A stretch of 34,958 nucleotides of DNA from Candidatus Liminaster caballi. Its GTDB lineage: Bacteria > Bacteroidota > Bacteroidia > Bacteroidales > UBA3663. Position numbers and translations under genes: made by a program. The stretch spans positions 1 through 34,958 of the forward strand of contig JAGHUA010000072.1 of NCBI GenBank assembly GCA_018065085.1. Reading direction: 5' to 3'. The notes beneath the pieces were generated by a model, which was given only the letters and a program-made list of their open reading frames with translations, made no database searches and had not been told where the DNA came from. Numbering within the stretch: the stretch's first letter is position 1; the number at the start of each line of letters is the position of its first letter. This document shows, in pieces, positions 32,722 to 34,958 of this stretch.

Positions 32722-34314
32722 ATGAAAAGACTCAAATATTTACTTCTCTGCCTGCTTTCTCTCGCCTGCTCACTGTCGATGGCAGACACTATCGGCAAGG
32801 ACGATGTCGTGGTGCTGTTCGACAACGATGTGCATGGCCACGTACAAGGCTACCCAAAGATTGCAGCCCTCAAGGACGAGATGCTCCGCATCACTCCTTA
32901 CGTCTCGCTCGTCTCGCTCGGCGACTTTGCCCAGGGCGGTTCGCTCAACTCGGTGTCACACGGTCAGTATGCCATCGACATCATGAACCGTGCAGGCTAT
33001 GACCTGGTGACTCTGGGCAACCATGAGTTTGACTATGGCCTGGAGCAGCTTGACCTGCTGACGTCATCGCTCAACGCCAGGACTCTGGTGTGCAACTATC
33101 GCGATCTGCGCACCAATACTCTCCCATATAAGCCTTACAGCATCCGTCAGTTCGGCAACCTCAAGGTGGGATTCATCGGCGCCCTGGCTCCTGTCACCAA
33201 GACCAGCGACTCGCCTCAGAGCTTCGTCGATGCCGACGGCAATGACATCTTTACATTCGGACGTCCGGACTTCTACAGCGTTGTGCAGAAATATGTGGAC
33301 GAGGTGCGCGGACTCGGCGCTGACGTCGTGGTGCTGCTTGCACATCTTGGCGACAACGATTTCTTCACCGAGACATCGGAGGAGACAATACGCCAGACCC
33401 ACGGCATCAACGTGGTGCTCGACGGACATGCCCACCATGTGATCCCTGCCCGCTATATCGCCGACCAGAAAGGCGACTCTGTGCTGCTGGCTTCGTCGGG
33501 AGCCCACTTTGAGAACATGGGCCGCCTGGTGATCCACCCCGACGGAAAGTGCACGACCGACCTCATCCCTGTGGCCGACTATCACCGAGAACGTCTGTCG
33601 GTGAGCCTCACCATCGAGTCTTTCCAGGAGACGTTCCGTCACCTCCCTGCCATCGCCACCTGCGAGTTCGACCTCGTGGCCTTCGACAAGGAACATAACA
33701 CCTACGACCGCGCCATGCAGACCAACCTCGGCAGCCTCTGCAGCGATGCGTTCCGCATTCTCAGCAAGAGCGACATCGGATGGATCAACGCAGGCGGTCT
33801 GCGTGCCAGCATCCCTTCGGGCAAGATCACATTCAGCGAACTGCTTGCCGCCCTTCCTTTCGAGAACAGCATCTGTGTGGCTGAATTCACTGGCCGCCAG
33901 ATCGTCGATGCCCTGGAGTTCGGTGTCTGTCACGCTCCGGAGGACAATGGCTCATACCCTCAGGTCTCCGGCCTTCTGTTCGACCTTAACCTCAACGTCA
34001 CGGCCAACATCGTGACCGATGACGCCGGCAACCTGATACGCGTGGAGAACGGTCCGCGCCGTGTCACCAACGTGCGCGTCCTGAACAGCAACTCTGGTCT
34101 CTACGAGGCCATCGACCCGGATAAGACCTACTCTGTGGCGTCGATCGACTTCATCCTGAAGCATCGCGGCTGCAACGCCATGCTCGAAAACGGACACCTT
34201 ATCAAGGACGACCAGATGATCGACACCCAGCTGATAGAGATCTTCTTCAGCGAGCACCTTAACGGCGTGATTGGCAGCAAATACTCGACCAAGGTCGTAG
34301 ATATGAGCAGATAA
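32722..34314 (+). CDS. exported 5'-nucleotidase family metallophosphatase
   Basis: 530 residues with a signal peptide (MKRLKYLLLC..., cleavage near residue 21). The metallophosphatase domain has FDNDVHGH (about 33), GDFAQG (about 67), GNHEFD (about 98) and DGHAHH (about 234), which supply the two-metal site. The C-terminal nucleotidase domain has NAGGLRASIPSGKIT (about 357) and LPFENSI (about 380) for nucleotide binding. The enzyme should remove phosphate from nucleotides, or related UDP-sugar or cyclic substrates, in the periplasm. Some members of the family are split into two genes; this one is fused and full length. The SUI1-like gene follows after 79 bp. Confidence 0.9.
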   Translation: MKRLKYLLLCLLSLACSLSMADTIGKDDVVVLFDNDVHGHVQGYPKIAALKDEMLRITPYVSLVSLGDFAQGGSLNSVSHGQYAIDIMNRAGYDLVTLGNHEFDYGLEQLDLLTSSLNARTLVCNYRDLRTNTLPYKPYSIRQFGNLKVGFIGALAPVTKTSDSPQSFVDADGNDIFTFGRPDFYSVVQKYVDEVRGLGADVVVLLAHLGDNDFFTETSEETIRQTHGINVVLDGHAHHVIPARYIADQKGDSVLLASSGAHFENMGRLVIHPDGKCTTDLIPVADYHRERLSVSLTIESFQETFRHLPAIATCEFDLVAFDKEHNTYDRAMQTNLGSLCSDAFRILSKSDIGWINAGGLRASIPSGKITFSELLAALPFENSICVAEFTGRQIVDALEFGVCHAPEDNGSYPQVSGLLFDLNLNVTANIVTDDAGNLIRVENGPRRVTNVRVLNSNSGLYEAIDPDKTYSVASIDFILKHRGCNAMLENGHLIKDDQMIDTQLIEIFFSEHLNGVIGSKYSTKVVDMSR

Positions 34315-34393
34315 GCTCAGTCAGGCACAGATACTCAAGCTCAGTCAAGGAACTTAAGATCAGCAAGAAACTCAAAGATCAACCACAATCACC

Positions 34394-34792
34394 ATGGACT
34401 GGAAGGAAATGCTTGCCGCCACGATGACGGCCGAACAGCTGGCAGAAGGTGCCGCACAGAACAAGGCTGACGAGGAACGCCGCCACGAGCAACAGAAAGA
34501 GGCCGAGGAACGACGCCACGATCAGAAGAAGGCTGCAGGCCGTCTCGGTCAGTTGCGCATCGAATATGACAAGAAAGGGCGCAAAGGCAAGCCCTGCACC
34601 ATCATCTCGGGCTTCCACATCGAGGAAGACGAACTGGCCCGCCTTCGCCGCCTCCTGCAGACCCGCCTCGCCACAGGTGGCAGCCATTGCATCAACTCTG
34701 AAGATCCGTTCGACGGCCAGATCCTCCTCCAAGGCGACTGCCGCCAGCGTGCTGCTGAGATCCTGCGCAGCGAGGGATATAGCGCAAAATAA
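34394..34792 (+). CDS. SUI1/YciH-like protein with charged N-terminal extension
   Basis: 132 residues. The C-terminal half (about 54-130) is a SUI1/eIF1 fold: LRIEYDKKGRKGKPCTIISGF, then LLQTRLATGGSH, then ILLQGDCRQRAAEIL, matching bacterial YciH-type proteins proposed to act on translation initiation. The first ~50 residues are a very charged Glu/Arg/Gln/Lys helix, probably a coiled coil, with repeats of the EERRHEQQKEAEERRHDQ type; this differs from the shorter acidic leaders I know in Bacteroides members. It lies 79 bp after the nucleotidase gene and may share its transcript; the spacer has short imperfect CTCAGTCA repeats but no clear promoter. Confidence 0.82.
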   Translation: MDWKEMLAATMTAEQLAEGAAQNKADEERRHEQQKEAEERRHDQKKAAGRLGQLRIEYDKKGRKGKPCTIISGFHIEEDELARLRRLLQTRLATGGSHCINSEDPFDGQILLQGDCRQRAAEILRSEGYSAK

Positions 34793-34802
34793 GGACAATT
34801 AA

Positions 34803-34846
34803 TTAAGCCAATTAGGCTAATTAGGCCAATTAGACCAATTAGCCCA
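34803..34846. repeat. 9-bp AT-rich microsatellite
   Basis: About five imperfect copies of a 9-bp unit of the type CCAATTAGG / CTAATTAGG follow the stop of the SUI1-like gene. Short tandem repeats of this kind are frequent between genes in Bacteroidales; the copy number is probably variable. Confidence 0.7.
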
Positions 34847-34859
34847 ACTACCAAAAAAG

Positions 34860-34897
34860 AGGGTGTGTCAAAAGGTATAAATCCCCAGACACACCCT
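34860..34897. repeat. 10-bp inverted repeat, possible terminator or element end
   Basis: AGGGTGTGTC (34860-34869) pairs with GACACACCCT (34888-34897) around an 18-base loop. AAAAAAG precedes it, so it may act on minus-strand transcripts. Similar GGGTGTGTC ends occur at some insertion sequences, but no transposase lies within the window. Confidence 0.5.
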
Positions 34898-34915
34898 TAT
34901 TTGCTAATTTAAATT

Positions 34916-34949
34916 AAAAGTCCGGACTTTCACAAGCTCGGACTTTTTT
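34916..34949 (+). terminator. intrinsic terminator at the window end
   Basis: AAAAGTCCG (34916-34924) pairs with CGGACTTTT (34939-34947), followed by more T. The left arm also belongs to a perfect 14-bp palindrome (AAAGTCCGGACTTT, 34917-34930), so two alternative folds exist. It probably ends transcription from the nucleotidase/SUI1 genes. Confidence 0.7.
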
Positions 34950-34958
34950 ATATCCGCA

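Overview
The window looks like a chromosomal segment from a Bacteroidales bacterium, probably Prevotellaceae or a relative such as Muribaculaceae; the family cannot be fixed from sequence alone. Evidence: type IX secretion genes (PorU, PorV), a hybrid two-component regulator of the Bacteroidota type, promoters of the Bacteroidota form (TTTG, about 19-20 bp, TAnnTTTG), a Dcp-type M3 lipoprotein, and a bacterial type A RNase P RNA. Most of the window is fairly GC-rich; the first ~2 kb is clearly AT-rich.

Layout. 1-1984: an AT-rich accessory-looking stretch with the tail of a membrane protein, two small exported proteins of unknown function, and a ~0.5 kb tandem array of 42/41-bp units made of hairpins. 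A consensus + strand promoter lies before the array and a U-rich terminator-like site after it. 1985-5694 (minus): an apparent operon of a DUF6057-type membrane protein, a TolB-like propeller lipoprotein carrying a CxxCH haem-binding motif, and a small outer-membrane barrel. 5796-11754: a secreted sialate O-acetylesterase-type SGNH enzyme, divergent from a large hybrid sensor/AraC regulator that lacks the usual receiver domain. 11994-14425 (minus): a compact Smr-domain protein and an HtrA/DegP protease. 14650-15052: RNase P RNA. 15171-22333 (plus): porU, porV, an MBOAT O-acyltransferase and its SGNH partner, closely spaced. 22314-23189 (minus): folP, overlapping the SGNH gene tail to tail. 23331-29846 (plus): NfeD-like protein, flotillin, YhaM-like HD exoribonuclease and a very large exported pectate lyase with a type IX-like C-terminal tail, ending at a strong terminator. 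30024-32528 (minus): M3 peptidase lipoprotein and L-rhamnose mutarotase. 32722-34792 (plus): 5'-nucleotidase and a SUI1/YciH-like protein. 34793-34950: a 9-bp AT-rich microsatellite and two hairpins.

How it may fit together. PorU and PorV are the cell-surface sortase and shuttle of type IX secretion, and the pectate lyase in the window is a plausible cargo. The MBOAT/SGNH pair directly behind porUV could O-acylate an envelope glycan, possibly the lipopolysaccharide anchor of type IX cargo; this is inference from gene order. The esterase/regulator pair and the pectate lyase point to plant or host glycan use.

The feature most likely to be undescribed is the hairpin array at 1441-1940. Paired arms change together between units, and it sits between its own promoter-like and terminator-like signals, which suggests a structured non-coding RNA. 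The receiver-less hybrid regulator and the haem-motif propeller operon are next in interest.
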